A stretch of DNA of 64,000 nucleotides from Mytilus edulis (GCF_963676685.1 NC_092356.1:50402676-50466675), one strand, 5' to 3'; positions 23,839 to 35,670 are shown, counted from the first letter of the stretch. Program-made: numbers and translations. Notes: generated by a model from the sequence alone, not told the origin.

Positions 23839-26345
23839 TGTTATATCTCACACTATCAGTTGTATACCTTCCAAATGAAAGATCCTAAAAAATATTCTCC
23901 TCGAGAGGACAGCTGAACCCAAACCTTCTGCTTCATCCCATTGCAGAAAACCATAGTGGTGATGAATAGATTTGGAAGATGATGTCCAGGATACTGATGG
24001 TGTGAGGAAGGTTATATCTCACACTATCAGTCTAATGCCTTCCTTATGAAGGATCCTAGACAATCTTCTAGTCAAGGGGACAGACATGAAAGATTGGTGT
24101 CCAGGATACTGATGGTGCCAGGAAGGTTATATCTCACACTATCAGTCTATAGCCTTCCTTATGAAGGATCCTAGACAATCTTCTAGTCAAGAGGACAGAC
24201 ATGAAAGATTGGTGTCCAGGATACTGATGGTGCCAGGAAGGTTATATCTCACACTATCAGTCTATAGCCTTCCTTATGAAGGATCCTAGACAATCTTCTA
24301 GTCAAGAAGACAGACATGAAAGATTGGTGTCCAGGATACTGATGGTGTCAGGATGGTTATATCTCACACTATCAGTCTTATGCCTTCCATATGAAGGATC
24401 CTAGACAATCTTTAAGTCAATGCGACAGCTAACCCAAATCTTCTGCTTCATCACATGGCAAAAACCCAAAGTGGTGAAGTGGAAGAGGGTAGAGCATCCC
24501 AGTCTGTAGAGGTTAATGTCCAGGATACTGATGGTGTGAGTATGGTTATATCACACACTATCAGTCTAATGCCTTCAATATGAAGGATCCTAGACAATCT
24601 TCAAGTCAAGAGGACAGACATGAAAGATTGGTGTCCAGGATACTGATGGTGCCAGGAAGGTTATATCTCACACTATCAGTCTATAGCCTTCCTTATGAAG
24701 GATCCTAGACAATCTTCTAGTCAAGAGGACAGACATGAAAGATTGGTGTCCAGGATACTGATGGTGCCAGGAAGGTTATATCTCACACTATCAGTCTATA
24801 GCCTTCCTTATGAAGGATCCTAGACAATCTTCTAGTCAAGAAGACAGACATGAAAGATTGGTGTCCAGGATACTGATGGTGTCAGGATGGTTATATCTCA
24901 CACTATCAGTCTTATGCCTTCCATATGAAGGATCCTAGACAATCTTTAAGTCAATGCGACAGCTAACCCAAATCTTCTGCTTCATCACATGGCAAAAACC
25001 CAAAGTGGTGAAGTGGAAGAGGGTAGAGCATCCCAGTCTGTAGAGGTTAATGTCCAGGATACTGATGGTGTGAGTATGGTTATATCACACACTATCAGTC
25101 TAATGCCTTCAATATGAAGGATCCTAGACAATCTTCAAGTCAAGAGGACAGACATGAAAGATTGGTGTCCAGGATACTGATGGTGCCAGGAAGGTTATAT
25201 CTCACACTATCAGTCTATAGCCTTCCTTATGAAGGATCCTAGACAATCTTCTAGTCAAGAGGACAGACATGAAAGATTGGTGTCCAGGATACTGATGGTG
25301 CCAGGAAGGTTATATCTCACACTATCAGTCTATAGCCTTCCTTATGAAGGATCCTAGACAATCTTCTAGTCAAGAAGACAGACATGAAAGATTGGTGTCC
25401 AGGATACTGATGGTGTGAGGTAGGTTATATCTCACACTATCAGTCTTATGCCTTCCATATGAAGGATCCTAGACAATATTCAAGTCAAGGGGACAGCTAA
25501 CCCAAATCTTCTGCTTCATCACATGGCAAAAACCCAAAGTGGTGAAGTGGAAGAGGGTAGAGCATCCCAGTCTGTAGAGGTTAATGTCCAGGATACTGAT
25601 GGTGTGAGTATGGTTATATCTCATACTATCAGTCTAATGACTTCCATATGAAGGATCCTAGACAATCTTCAATTCAAGGGGACAGCTAACCTCTGTATCA
25701 TCACATGGGAGAAAACCAAAGTGTTGAAGTGGAAGAGGGTAGAGCATCCCAGTCTGTAGAGGTTCGTGTCCAGGATACTGATGGTGTGAGGATGGTTATA
25801 TCTCACACTATCAGTCTTATGCCTTCCATATGAAGGATCCTAGACAATATTCTAGTCAAGGGGACAGCTAACCTCTGCATCATCACATGGGAGAAAACCT
25901 AAGTGTTGAAGTGGAAGAGGGTAGAGCATCCCAGTCTGTGAAGGTTGATGTCCAGGATACTGATGATGTGAGGTAGGTTATATCTCATACTATCAGTCTA
26001 TAAACCTTCCCTATGAAGGATCCTAGACAATCTTCTAGTCAAGAGGACAGACATGAAAGATTGATGTCCAGGATTCTGATGGTGTGAGGAAGGTAATATC
26101 TCACACTACCAGTCTTATGCCTTCCATATGAAGGATCCTAGACAATCTTCAAGTCAAGGGGACAGCTAACCCAAATCTTCTGCTTCATCACATGGCAAAA
26201 AACCAAAGTGTTGAAGTTGAAGGTAGTAAAGCATCCCCGAGTCTGTGAAGGTTGATGTCCAGGATACTGATGTTGTGAGGAAGGTAATATCTCACACTAT
26301 CAGTCTAATGCCTTCCATATGAAGAATCCTAGACAATCTTCTTGT
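23839..26345. repeat. higher-order satellite: (115+115+115+189) = 534-bp super-unit
   Basis: The marker 'gtccaggatactgatgg' starts at 23984, 24099, 24214, 24329, 24518, 24633, 24748, 24863, 25052, 25167, 25282, 25397 and 25586. The spacing is 115, 115, 115, 189, repeated exactly three times. Beyond this the spacing changes to 182, 182, 116 and 191. The longer unit carries an extra ~74 bp ('cttctgcttcatcacatggc' to 'gagcatcccagtctgtagag'). Adjacent 534-bp super-units are nearly identical, which indicates recent block duplication. Many units contain a hairpin, 'actgatggtgtgag' facing 'ctcacactatcagt'. No open frame spans the array. Confidence 0.9.
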
Positions 26346-26465
26346 CAAGAGAACAGCTAATCCCAAAATTGTCAATGGCTAAAAAGCAAGTGGTGAAGGG
26401 GAAAGAAAATTAGCTATGAATCTGCAATCAAATTTCAGGTGGTAGGTTGGTCCATATTTCTCAAC

Positions 26466-26620
26466 AATGATTAGAACTTCAGTTCCATTGGGCCCGTCTA
26501 TAAAAATAGGATCTGCCTATAGAAATCTTTTGTTAAAATTGTAGGTTCATAACTCATATGGCCATAGTAGAAGTGAGTTCTCCAATTTTAAAAAGTTTAT
26601 ATCCCCGCTGTTTTCTAGAT
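26466..26620. repeat. right inverted arm flanking the satellite
   Basis: On the - strand it reads 'ctagaaaacagcggggat', 'aaattggaga', 'ttaacaaaag' and 'cccaatggaactgaagtt', mirroring 23.68-23.80 kb with indels. Together the arms make array plus flanks one ~2.9-kb foldback unit. Confidence 0.7.
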
Positions 26621-26659
26621 CAGTACTATCCAATGTACTTTGCACAGCTGAATACTTAC

Positions 26660-26706
26660 CATCATAAAGCACAGGTCCTGCCCGCCTCTCCTTCATCTCA
26701 CTTTTG
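26660..26706 (-). other. candidate short exon (47 nt)
   Basis: - strand: the acceptor follows a 'ttttttctacactttttcac'-like pyrimidine tract and ends in 'acattag'; the donor is 'gatg|gtaagt', a perfect match to consensus. If joined to the exon at 27156-27204 in phase, it adds three residues and stops. Speculative. Confidence 0.25.
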
Positions 26707-27155
26707 CTAATGTTGTTTTTTGTGAAAAAGTGTAGTAAAAAGGTTAAGGGAAGACTTGGCCCACTTTGGAATGTGTGTGTGATTGGTAAGTTTTCCTTCG
26801 TTAAATGTGCTTTCTAGTATATGTGACCTTGGAATGAATATCATCTGAATCTTTTATGGTAACAAATTTCCTAGCATTATCTAAACTCTGACAATTAAAA
26901 AAGAAAAAAAAGTCCAATTTCTATAATTTTGATGTACAATAAAATAAAATGCATGACCAAAATAAACTCATCCTTCAAACAAAGATGGTCTGTCCTAATT
27001 TTTATGACCATATTATGAATACAGTAGATGATTTTGGTTATAAGTTTTATACCTTTTGTTGATAGTAATTTAGTATTGTACCAACAATAATCCAATAGAC
27101 TATTTTAATATTAAAGACTTTTGACCTTGGAGAATATATTTTTTCTACAGGTTAC

Positions 27156-27204
27156 CTTTTCTGTGGAAGGACATCCTGATGATACTCGCTTTAGGAAGAG
27201 CAAC
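27156..27204 (-). other. candidate short exon (49 nt)
   Basis: - strand acceptor 'acttctttag' and donor 'aaaag|gtaacc'. Two frames are open. In phase with the candidate at 29301-29447 it would read VALPKASIIRMSFHRK. No domain is recognisable. Confidence 0.25.
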
Positions 27205-27229
27205 CTAAAGAAGTAAAATCAAGTGTTAT

Positions 27230-27490
27230 GATCGGTACATACAGTGGTGAAACATGACAAACAAAAACCCTCTTAGGTATCCAAATGAATAATGGTGCAC
27301 GAATGTAACTTTCGTTTCTTTTTCCTGTTCTGGTATTTCAAGGAATAGTTTCATTTACAATCTACCTAACTGAGGGGACCTAAATTTGCTATCAGTCTAA
27401 CCAAAAGTTGTCTTGGAATTTCACTAATAACTAGACACGCAGAAATAATAGAATTACCATTTCTAACTCAGGATGCGCCTTATTTAAAAA
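27230..27490 (+). repeat. dispersed repeat related to 56.5-57.0 kb
   Basis: 'aaacatgacaaacaaaaacc', 'atttgctatcagtct' and 'ccatttctaactcaggat' match the order of blocks at 56.52-56.99 kb. Here the central 'ggggagataactcggtaatt' unit occurs once (as 'gaggggacctaaatttgc'); at 56.67 kb it is expanded six-fold. Confidence 0.6.
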
Positions 27491-27499
27491 CAAGATTGA

Positions 27500-28450
27500 A
27501 CAGGCTGAAATGTCTCGGCTGGTTTACTGACCATTGATTTTATGTTCAAGGTCCTTAAGATAAAGGTTTAATTATAAATGTCGTCAGACAGACATATACA
27601 CCTTCCAATATTTTTTATACACAACATATAATTGACAATTTGCTTATGATAATAGAAAAACAGATCCCAAAAAAAATTTCATTGACCAATCAACCATAAA
27701 ATGAGGTCATGAGCCTGTAATTCAGTGGTCGTCGTTTGTTTATGTGTTACATATTTGTTTTTCGTTATTTTTTTAACATAAATAAGGCCGTTAGTTTTCT
27801 CGTTTGAATTGTTTTACATTGTCTTATTGGGGCCTATTATAGCTGACTATGCGGTATGGGCTTTGTTCATTGTTGAAGGCCATACGATGACCTATAGTTG
27901 TTAATGTCTGTGTCATTTTGGTCTTTTGTGGATAGTTGTCTCATTGGCAATCATACCACATCTTCTTTTTTATATCATGGTGAGACGATACCTGACAGTG
28001 ATATACACATTAAAACCATTCTATACACCAACTATAGTTGACATATTTCTTTAATAAAGTACTTGAAATAAAGACTAAAACACAATACTTAACATTGACT
28101 AATGCTCTATGAAAATGAGGTCAAGGTCAGATGATACCTGACAGATCGACATATACACCTTGCAATCATTCAATATGCCAAATTTAGTTGACCAGATAAT
28201 AATAGTACTTAAAAAACAGACCAAAACACAACTTTACATTTACCAATGAACCATGAACATAATATCAAGGTCAGATGAAACCTTCCAGACTGACTTGTAC
28301 CCATTACAGTCATGCAATACACCACATATAGTTGACCTACTGCTGATAGTATTTGACATAGGGACCTAATCACCTATCTTTAACATTGATTACTGATCCA
28401 TGAAATAAGGTAGAGGTCAAGTGAACCCTATCTGATGGACGTTGCAAGGA
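27500..28450. repeat. ~150-bp satellite, second locus, with an inserted dispersed repeat
   Basis: 'atgaaaatgaggtcaaggtc' units recur near 28.11, 28.25 and 28.40 kb, with a partial unit near 27.69 kb. The array is interrupted at ~27.72-27.97 kb by another family (next entry). The same unit forms the array at 12.96-14.06 kb. Confidence 0.7.
27717..27970 (+). repeat. abundant mussel dispersed repeat
   Basis: Contains 'ggccgttagttttctcg', 'agctgactatgcggtatggg', 'gttgaaggccatacgatgac' and 'ttggcaatcataccacatct'. Best-preserved copy of the family also seen at 14.92 kb. From memory it is typical of Mytilus transcripts. Confidence 0.65.
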
Positions 28451-28504
28451 ACCCATATATCAAATATGGTAATCCTATTACGTATAAAAAGTGACGATTT
28501 CACA

Positions 28505-28830
28505 TGTTAACAAGAATGTGTCCCAAGTACACGGATGCCCCACTCGCACTATCATTTTCTATGTTCAGTGGACCGTGAAATTAGGGTCAAAACTTTAATT
28601 TGGAATTAAAATTATAAAGATCATATCATAGGGAACATGTGTACTAAGTTTCAAGTTGAATAGACTTCAACTTCTTCAAAAACTACCTTGACCAAAAACT
28701 TTAACCTGAAGCGAACGGACGCACAGACAGACGAATGGACGCACAGACTGACGGACGAATGGACGCACAGATGGACGGACGAACGGGGGCACAGACCAGA
28801 AAACATAATGCCCCTCTACTATCGTAGGTG
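28505..28830 (+). repeat. dispersed repeat starting 'caagaatgtgtcc'
   Basis: It runs from 'caagaatgtgtcc' through 'aaattagggtca', 'gggaacatgtgtactaagtt' and a GGACG/CACAGA-rich run (28.71-28.80 kb) to 'aggtggggcataaaa'. A second copy begins at 63124 ('caagaatgtgtccatagcac'). Reading frames on both strands of the GGACG run are not genes. Confidence 0.65.
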
Positions 28831-29300
28831 GGGCATAAAAAATCCTAATTTTGTTCAAGTAGTTTTTCATCATTGATGTGGGATATGCTGTTCCCCAAGT
28901 TGCTGAACTATGAAAATGAGGTCAAGGATTATTTCTCATCAAAGTATGGTTGCAATCCAATATAAAGATTTGGGTAAGCATATGGAAGAGAATATGACAG
29001 ACAGAAGTGAAAAACTATAACCCCCAGCTATTTCATAGTAAGGATTGGGAGTATAACAATTCCTTCTGGATACTATCTTTTGATCATAAACAAGATTCTG
29101 TCCAAATTTGGTGGAAATCCAGGATAGTATAAGAAAGTAATAAAAATTTCAAAAACTTTAATCAGAGTGAATATTTGCGCCACTGCCACCTGAATGTAGG
29201 ATCGCTATGTCATACTTTTGCGCAGGCTCAATCAACAAAAATAGGTTAAATTCAAAATGTAAATGATAAGTATTAAAAAAGTCAAATGTTATAAACTAAC

Positions 29301-29447
29301 CTGTTTGCTTGTACTAACAAGCCAGCTGAACTGTGGATTATGTATCTGGACTAAAGGTGTCTGTAGACCAAGACAAATGCCAACTGTAAGACACCTGCCT
29401 CTTCTTTTCAACGTACCAGTTCTAAGTCTCTGTCTTGACTTTGGCAT
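29301..29447 (-). CDS. candidate first coding exon (49 codons), unrecognised
   Basis: On the - strand an ATG (plus-strand 29445-29447) opens a 49-codon frame. It begins MPKSRQRLRTGTLKRRGRCL, continues through a hydrophobic stretch around TVGICLGLQTPLV and ends FSWLVSTSKQ exactly at a 'cag|gttagt' donor. The N-terminus is strongly basic. A stop lies 8 codons upstream in the same frame. The next possible exon downstream (27156-27204) would follow in phase, and the one at 26660-26706 would then close the frame, giving about 69 residues. No domain is recognised, and it could equally be a piece of a dispersed repeat or a non-coding RNA. Transcript evidence is needed to keep it. Confidence 0.3.
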
Positions 29448-29519
29448 GCATATCAAGCCAATTTGTTATTTTGTTTAAAGAATAAAAAAAGGTAATTAAT
29501 TAAAGGTTGAATTTAAAAT

Positions 29520-31735
29520 TCATTAAAACAGTACAACACCTCATTTAAAAACTTAACAAAAACAGTAAACTTTACAAGAAAAGTTTAACATCCCCATTTT
29601 AAAACTTTACAAAAAAAGTTAAACAGCTTCATTTAAAACTTTACAAAAACGAGAAACAGTTAAACACCCTCATTTAAAATTTTTAAAAACAGTTACACAA
29701 CCCCATTTAAATTTTTTTTTACAAAAACAGTTAAACATCCCCATTTAAAATTCTTACAAAAACAGTTAAAACTTCCCAAATTAAAAACTTTACAAAAACA
29801 GTTAAACATCCCCATTTAAAATTTTTACAAAAACAGTTACACAACCCTATTAAAATTTTTTACAAAAACAGTTAAACATCCCCATTTAAAGTTTTTACAA
29901 AACAGTTAAACATCCCCATGTAAAAACTTTACAAAAACAGTTAAAACTTCCCAAATTAAAAACTTTACAAAAACAGTTAAACATCCCCATTTAAAATTTT
30001 TACAAAAACAGTAACTCATCCCCATATAAATTTTTTACAAAACAGTTAAACATCCCCATGTAAAACCTTTACAAAAACAGTTAAAACTTCCCAAATTAAA
30101 AACTTTACAAAAACAGTTAAACGTCCCCATTTAATTTTTTTACAAAAACATTTAAATATCCCCATTTAAAAATTTTACAAAAACAGTAACACATCCCTAT
30201 ATAAAGTTTTTACAAAAACAATTAAAACTTCCCAAATTAAATACTTTACAAAAACAGTAAAACATCCCATTTAAAATTTTTACAAAAACAGTTAAACATC
30301 CCCTTTTAATTTTTTTTACAAAAACAGTTACACATCCCCCATATAAAATTTTTACAAAACAGTTAAACATCCCCATGTAAAAACTTTACAAAAACAGTTA
30401 AAACTTCCCAAATTAAAAACTTAACAAAAACAGTCAAACATCCCCATTTAAAATTTTTACAAAAACAGTTAAACATCCCCATTTAAATTTGTTTACAAAA
30501 AAAATAAAACATCCCCATATAAAGTTTTACAAAACAGTTAAACATCCCCATGTAAAAACTTTACAAAAACAGTTAAAACTTCCCAAATTGAAAACTTTAC
30601 AAAAACAGTTAAACATCCCCATTTAAAATTTTTACAAAAACAGTTGCACAACCCTATTTAATTTTTTTTCAAAAACAGTTAAACATCCCCATTTAAAGTT
30701 TTTACAAAACAGTTAAACATCCCCATGTAAAAACTTTACAAAAACAGTTAAAACTTCCCAAATTAAAAACTTTACAAAAACAGTTAAACATCCCCATTTA
30801 AAATTTTTACAAAAACAGTAACTCATCCCCATATAAAATTTTTACAAAACAGTTAAACATCCCCATATAAAACCTTTACAAAAACAGTTAAAACTTCCCA
30901 AATTAAAAACTTTACAAAAACAGTTAAACGTCCCCATTTAATTTTTTTACAAAAACATTTAAATATCCCCATTTAAAAATTTTACAAAAACAGTAACACA
31001 TCCCCATATAAAGTTTTTACAAAAACAGTTAAAACTTCCCAAATTAAAAACTTTACAAAAACAGTAAAACATCCCAATTTAAAATTTTTACAAAAACAGT
31101 TAAACATCCCCTTTTAATTTTTTTTACAAAAACAGTTACACATCCCCCATATAAAATTTTTACAAAACAGTTAAACATCCCCATGTAAAAACAGTTAAAA
31201 CTTCCCAAATTAAAAACTTAACAAAAACAGTCAAACATCCCCCTTTTAAAATTTTTACAAAAACAGTTTAACATCCCCATTTAAATTTGTTTACAAAAAA
31301 AATAAAACATCCCCATATAAAGTTTTACAAAACAGTTAAACATCCCCATGTAAAAACTTTACTACAAAAACAGTTAAAACTTCCCCATTTAAAAAACTTT
31401 CCAAAAACAGTCATACATCCCCATTTAAAAAACTTAACAAAAACAGTCAAACTTCCCCATTTGAAAAACTTAACAAAAACAGTCAAACAACCCCATTTAA
31501 AATTTTTAAAAAACCAGTTAAACATCCCCTTTTAATTTTTTTTACAAAAACAGTTACACATCCCCATATAAAATTTTTACAAAACAGTTAAACATCCCCA
31601 TGTAAAAACTTTACAAAAACAGTTAAAACTTCCCCATTTAAAGAACTTTCCAAAAACAGTCAAACATCCCCATTTAAAAAACTTAACAAAAACAGTCAAA
31701 CATCCCCATTTAAAAAACTTAACAAAAACAGTTTG
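29520..31735. repeat. ~36-bp AT-rich minisatellite, about 60 units
   Basis: Units such as 'acagttaaacatccccattt' plus 'aaaatttttacaaaa' repeat for 2.2 kb. Variants of the second half ('acttcccaaattaaaaactt', 'catccccatgtaaaaacttt') alternate in order. A block of variants around 30.01-30.34 kb recurs at 30.82-31.14 kb with an offset of ~807 bp, showing a later block duplication. Because 35-37-bp units often lack stops, short open frames appear on both strands, but there is no spacer diversity as in a CRISPR array. Confidence 0.9.
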
Positions 31736-32104
31736 CACCAGTATTAGCGGTTACTTGGTACATATGGTGAGACGTGGATTGAATATTTTTTTTCGGTCAA
31801 ACTGAGCCTCCTCACTCTCAATTTCTGGATGCATTGTGGTACATATGGTAGGGGACGTTACTATACCTAAATGGGAGGTATAGTATCTGTGAACCCCAAA
31901 CACAGAGTGCGGCTTAACTTCCCATATGTATTCACAAGTATCCAATGCTTACCATGTTTTTCATGTCAGTCACTGAAAATAATTTTTTATGTAACAACTG
32001 AAGCAATTCAATAATATTAGTATAATAATATGTAAGTTTTTTTCTTGGTCTATAATAGTAAAGTTTTACTAACCAGTCCATTATCACTGAACTAGTACAT
32101 AATT

Positions 32105-32250
32105 TTGTTTCGGGGCCCACTGAAGCACGCCTCTGATGGTTGGGCGAATTGCTGGAAGATCCATTGGTGGCCTTCTGCTGTTTTCTGCTCGTTGGTCGGG
32201 TTGTCTCTTTGACACATTCCCCATTTCGATTCTCAATTTTATTCTCAAAG
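32105..32250 (+). repeat. mussel dispersed repeat, second copy
   Basis: The end 'tggtcgggttgtctctttga' plus 'cacattccccatttcgat' matches the 8.68-kb copy, preceded by a different 5' segment ('ggcgaattgctggaagatcc'). Open frames on both strands through it are incidental. Confidence 0.6.
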
Positions 32251-32620
32251 GTTTTGGAAAGTATGGGAAACTCAACAATACAGCTCAACCAGAAATACAG
32301 GAAGATGTCAAAACAGTCTTTAGCAGTAAACTATCATAACTTATAAATGGTATTCAAATGTTATAATCTATTATTAAATCATTATCGTTGATCTGTGGTC
32401 TTTAGAGACACGCTATATAGTAATGTCTCATTGGCTATCCTAACACATCTTCTTATTGGCTGAGCGGACAACTGTAGTTTTTTGTGTTGCTTACAAATTT
32501 GATTACATTTCATACAATATATAAAATGGAAATGGAGAATATGTATGCAATAAAGTTTCTCAGTTTATTCTTTAGAATGATTGTCAGAAACTCCTGTTCT
32601 TACAACAATATTTATGACTT

Positions 32621-32915
32621 CCTTAAAACTAAACAAATGAAACAAGTGTGGCATTAACTCCAGTAAATCATCCTTAAAACTAAACAAATGAAACAAGTGT
32701 GGCATTAACTCCAGTAAATCATCCTTAAAACTAAACAAATGAAACAAGTGTGGCATTAACTCCAGTAAATCATTAATACTAAACAAATGAAACAAGTGTG
32801 GCATTAACTCCGGTAAATCATTAAAACTAAACAAATGAAACAAGTGTGGCATTAACTCCAGTAAATCATTAAAACTAAACAAATGAAACAAGTGTGGCAT
32901 TAACTCCAGTAAATC
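32621..32915. repeat. 48/51-bp tandem repeat, six units
   Basis: Units 'actaaacaaatgaaacaagt' + 'gtggcattaactccagtaaa' start at 32628, 32679, 32730, 32778, 32826 and 32874: 51, 51, 48, 48, 48 bp. All periods are multiples of three, so a - strand frame stays open (repeated MPHLFHLFSF). There is no start context or splice site to support translation. Confidence 0.85.
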
Positions 32916-33408
32916 AATCTATTCAACACAGATTCAAAGTGTTAAAACATCTTATAGAATCTATGAGATAAAGGAAGGATACATATATATATATCTATCC
33001 AAAGGTCTATTTGTGTGGTATGTCTCTAAGCACATCAATCAAGAATCAGTATATAAGAATTATGTAACAAGTGGCATGAAAAAAAACCCAACTTTTTCTA
33101 ACATTTCTGTTTTTTTCTTTAATAGATTAAAGGTTGCAACTATAAAAAAAAGTATTGAGAAAATTCTTCATTTCATACACAGAAAATAATCTATAAAACA
33201 AATTCTCTTCTAATCACAAGAAGAAAGTAAAATTAAGATATTCATGTCTTTAAATGCACACACATTTTTGTTTGTAACATCTGATTCTTTGCCTTGTAAG
33301 TCTTCATATGATAAATGTCATACAAATGCTAGTCAGATACATCCACTCTTTGTAATAACAATCAAATATGAATTATTGTCACATGATTCAGTGCTGTACT
33401 AAGACCAT

Positions 33409-33482
33409 TTATTCAAAGGTGAACTCTTTGCTGCTGTGATTCCTCTTCAAACAATAACTTGCCCTGAACTTCTCTCTACATA
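33409..33482 (-). other. candidate terminal exon
   Basis: A strong - strand acceptor ('ttttttatttttcag') precedes an exon that stays open in one frame for 23 codons (CREKFRASYCLKRN...FTFE) to TAA at 33411-33409. A possible upstream exon with donor 'catg|gtaaga' ends at 36170 and reads, in one frame, GDGFVCTICM, a C-x2-C start of a zinc finger. The phases of the two do not join into a proper C2H2 finger, so the link is unproven. Confidence 0.25.
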
Positions 33483-34289
33483 CTGAAAAATAAAAAAAAC
33501 AAGATTCATATACCTAAATTATGCTACTGGTTGGAGTTAATTAAATCATCCTAAAACCAAACATTCATATGCAAAATTAAGGTCAGTTGAATATTTAAAT
33601 TGGTAAATGAAAATGATTGTCGTTGCTTTATGTCTGCCATATTTGTGTTTTTTGTAAAATTTAACCCAAGGTTATTTTCTGTTCATCCTGTGGAAAAGTC
33701 TAACCCTTTGTTTAATCCTTGGTTAAATTATTTAGATTTTAACCTTGCTTCAGACCTCTGTTCAAATTTTAACCACAGGATAGTTGGTCTAAAAATATGA
33801 TTCCCTTTTATTACAAGATTGGAAAGGTCTCTTTATGTTTTAAATACAACATTTTCTCTGTTTCTACGATCATTGGTAATCAAAAACTAATTATTACATC
33901 TTACAGTCCTTTTCTGCATCTACCTATAAGACATTTTCAAATCAACATTTCATTTACCATGTCATATTCTATATTAATAAACAAATTGATGCAGCAAAAT
34001 TAAACATATTTAAGAAAGATAATGTTTTTATCTATATTATCAAACAGTTTACTATCAATGCTTCTTTTCAAACAACAGATGCTCTCTGTCATGTGCATGT
34101 CCTATTTAGAGAACTTGGACACTGATAAGTGTATAGTCTTTTAAAAGAAATAATATTTATTGGCCAAACAGTTTTCCAGGAGAAGAGAAAAGTATTTGTA
34201 ATTTTTATTTTCATCAAAATGAACATTCACTAAAAATTTAGCCTTTGGTTACTTAACCAAGGGTTTATTAAAAGTTGAACAAAGTTTGC
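33483..34289. other. non-coding tract
   Basis: AT-rich. An imperfect inverted pair 'ttaacccaaggtta' (33.66 kb) and 'taaccaagggttta' (34.25 kb) may be the ends of a degenerate element. No gene seen. Confidence 0.35.
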
Positions 34290-35670
34290 ATACCTAATAT
34301 CATTGACTTAACATACCCCATGGAAATCAGATAAACCAATGCTTATACAACTGCATACCAAATACCATTAACCTACAACTAGTGGTTCACCATAAACTGA
34401 CCTAATCACAAACTAATACATGTAAAATAAGCAAAAGTTTCAAAGAAGATAGACCACGACTGAGGGGGCTGGGCCAAATATATCCCATGGAAATGACCTA
34501 CAACTAGTGGTTCCCCATAAACTGACCTAATCACAAACTAATACATGTAAAATAAGCAAAAGTTCCTTGATGAAAATTTCAGGGACTGAATTTTCGGCTC
34601 TCCCTTGACACCATTTGCGAGTATGGTCTTAAGGAAACGATGCTAGTCTGTCGGAAGGGGATGATAAATGGCTGGCCCGTGTTAAAAGAGAGCCATATCT
34701 CTTGCACATTAAAGACACCCTTGTAGATTTCGAAAAAGAGCAGGCTTATGCCGCTACAAGGCAGCACTCGCACCCGCAAAGTGGAAAGGGATTAATATAA
34801 GTTGAAAAACTTGTTTCCCAATCCACTATAAATAAATATGTTTAAACTAATACATGTACATGTAAAATAAGTAAAAGTTTCTAAGTACATAGACCATAAC
34901 AGAGGGCGCTGGGCCAAATATACCCCATGGAAATGAGATAAGCCAATACTTATACAACTGCATACCAAATACCATTAACCTACAACTAGTGGTTCCCCAT
35001 AAACAGACCTAATCACAAACTAATACATTGTTTTTACTATGGTCGGGTTGTTGTCTCTTTGACACATTCCCCATTTCCATTCTCAATTTTATGTAAAATA
35101 AGCAAAAGTTTCAAAGTAGATAGACCATGACTGAAGGGGCTGGGCCAAATATATACCCCATGAAAATGTGATAAGCCAATGCTTATACAACTACATATCA
35201 AATACCATTGACCTACAACTAGTGGTTCCCCATAAACTGACAAAATCACAAACTAATACATTGTTTTTTCTATGGTGGGGTTGTTGTCTCTTTGACACAT
35301 TCTCCATTTCCATTCTCAATTTTATGTAAAATAAGCAAAAGTTTCAAAGTAGATTACCATGACTGAAGGGGCTGGATCAAATATATACCCCATGAAAATG
35401 CGATAAGCCAATGCTTATACAACTACATATCAAATACCATTGACCTACAACTAGTGGTTCTCAATAAACTGACATAATCACAAACTAGTACATGTAAGAT
35501 AAGAAAAAGTTTCAAAGTCAATAGACCATAAATGAGGGGGTAAAGCCAAATAATCTCCATGGAAATGAGATATGCCAATGATAATTCAACTGCATACAAA
35601 ATATGATTGACCTGCCACTTGTGGTTTACCATAAACTGACCAAATCACAAACTAATACATTGTTGACGCC
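34290..35670. repeat. ~190-235-bp satellite with nested insertions
   Basis: Units carry 'accataaactgacctaatca', 'caaactaatacatgtaaaat', 'gcaaaagtttcaaagtagat' and 'tgcttatacaactgcatacc' in order; ends of units ('caactagtggttc') lie near 34.38, 34.51, 34.99, 35.22, 35.45 and 35.61 kb. One unit is split by a SINE (34.56-34.80 kb). Two successive units carry the same ~55-bp fragment of the mussel repeat (35031-35090, 35261-35325), so that insertion was amplified together with the unit. Confidence 0.85.
34561..34795 (+). mobile_element. SINE body, head-truncated
   Basis: Reads 'tttcagggactgaattttcg', 'gagtatggtcttaaggaaac', 'ggctggcccgtgttaaaaga', 'gccgctacaaggcagcact' and 'cgcacccgcaaagtggaaag'. 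I recall this body in lophotrochozoan genomes joined to a tRNA-like head with a GGTTCGATTCC B box, which is missing here. It sits inside the 34.3-35.7-kb satellite; the disrupted unit resumes at ~34.84 kb. Confidence 0.6.

Noticed and set aside
28676..28876. Arg/Pro- or Trp/Thr-rich frames on both strands
   Set aside because: They come from the GGACG/CACAGA simple repeat.
31287..31535. Lys-rich repeat protein on the + strand
   Set aside because: The frame is a by-product of the minisatellite unit; both strands are open in the same place.
29520..31735. Regularly spaced repeats as a CRISPR array
   Set aside because: There are no unique spacers, the whole unit repeats, and the DNA is animal.
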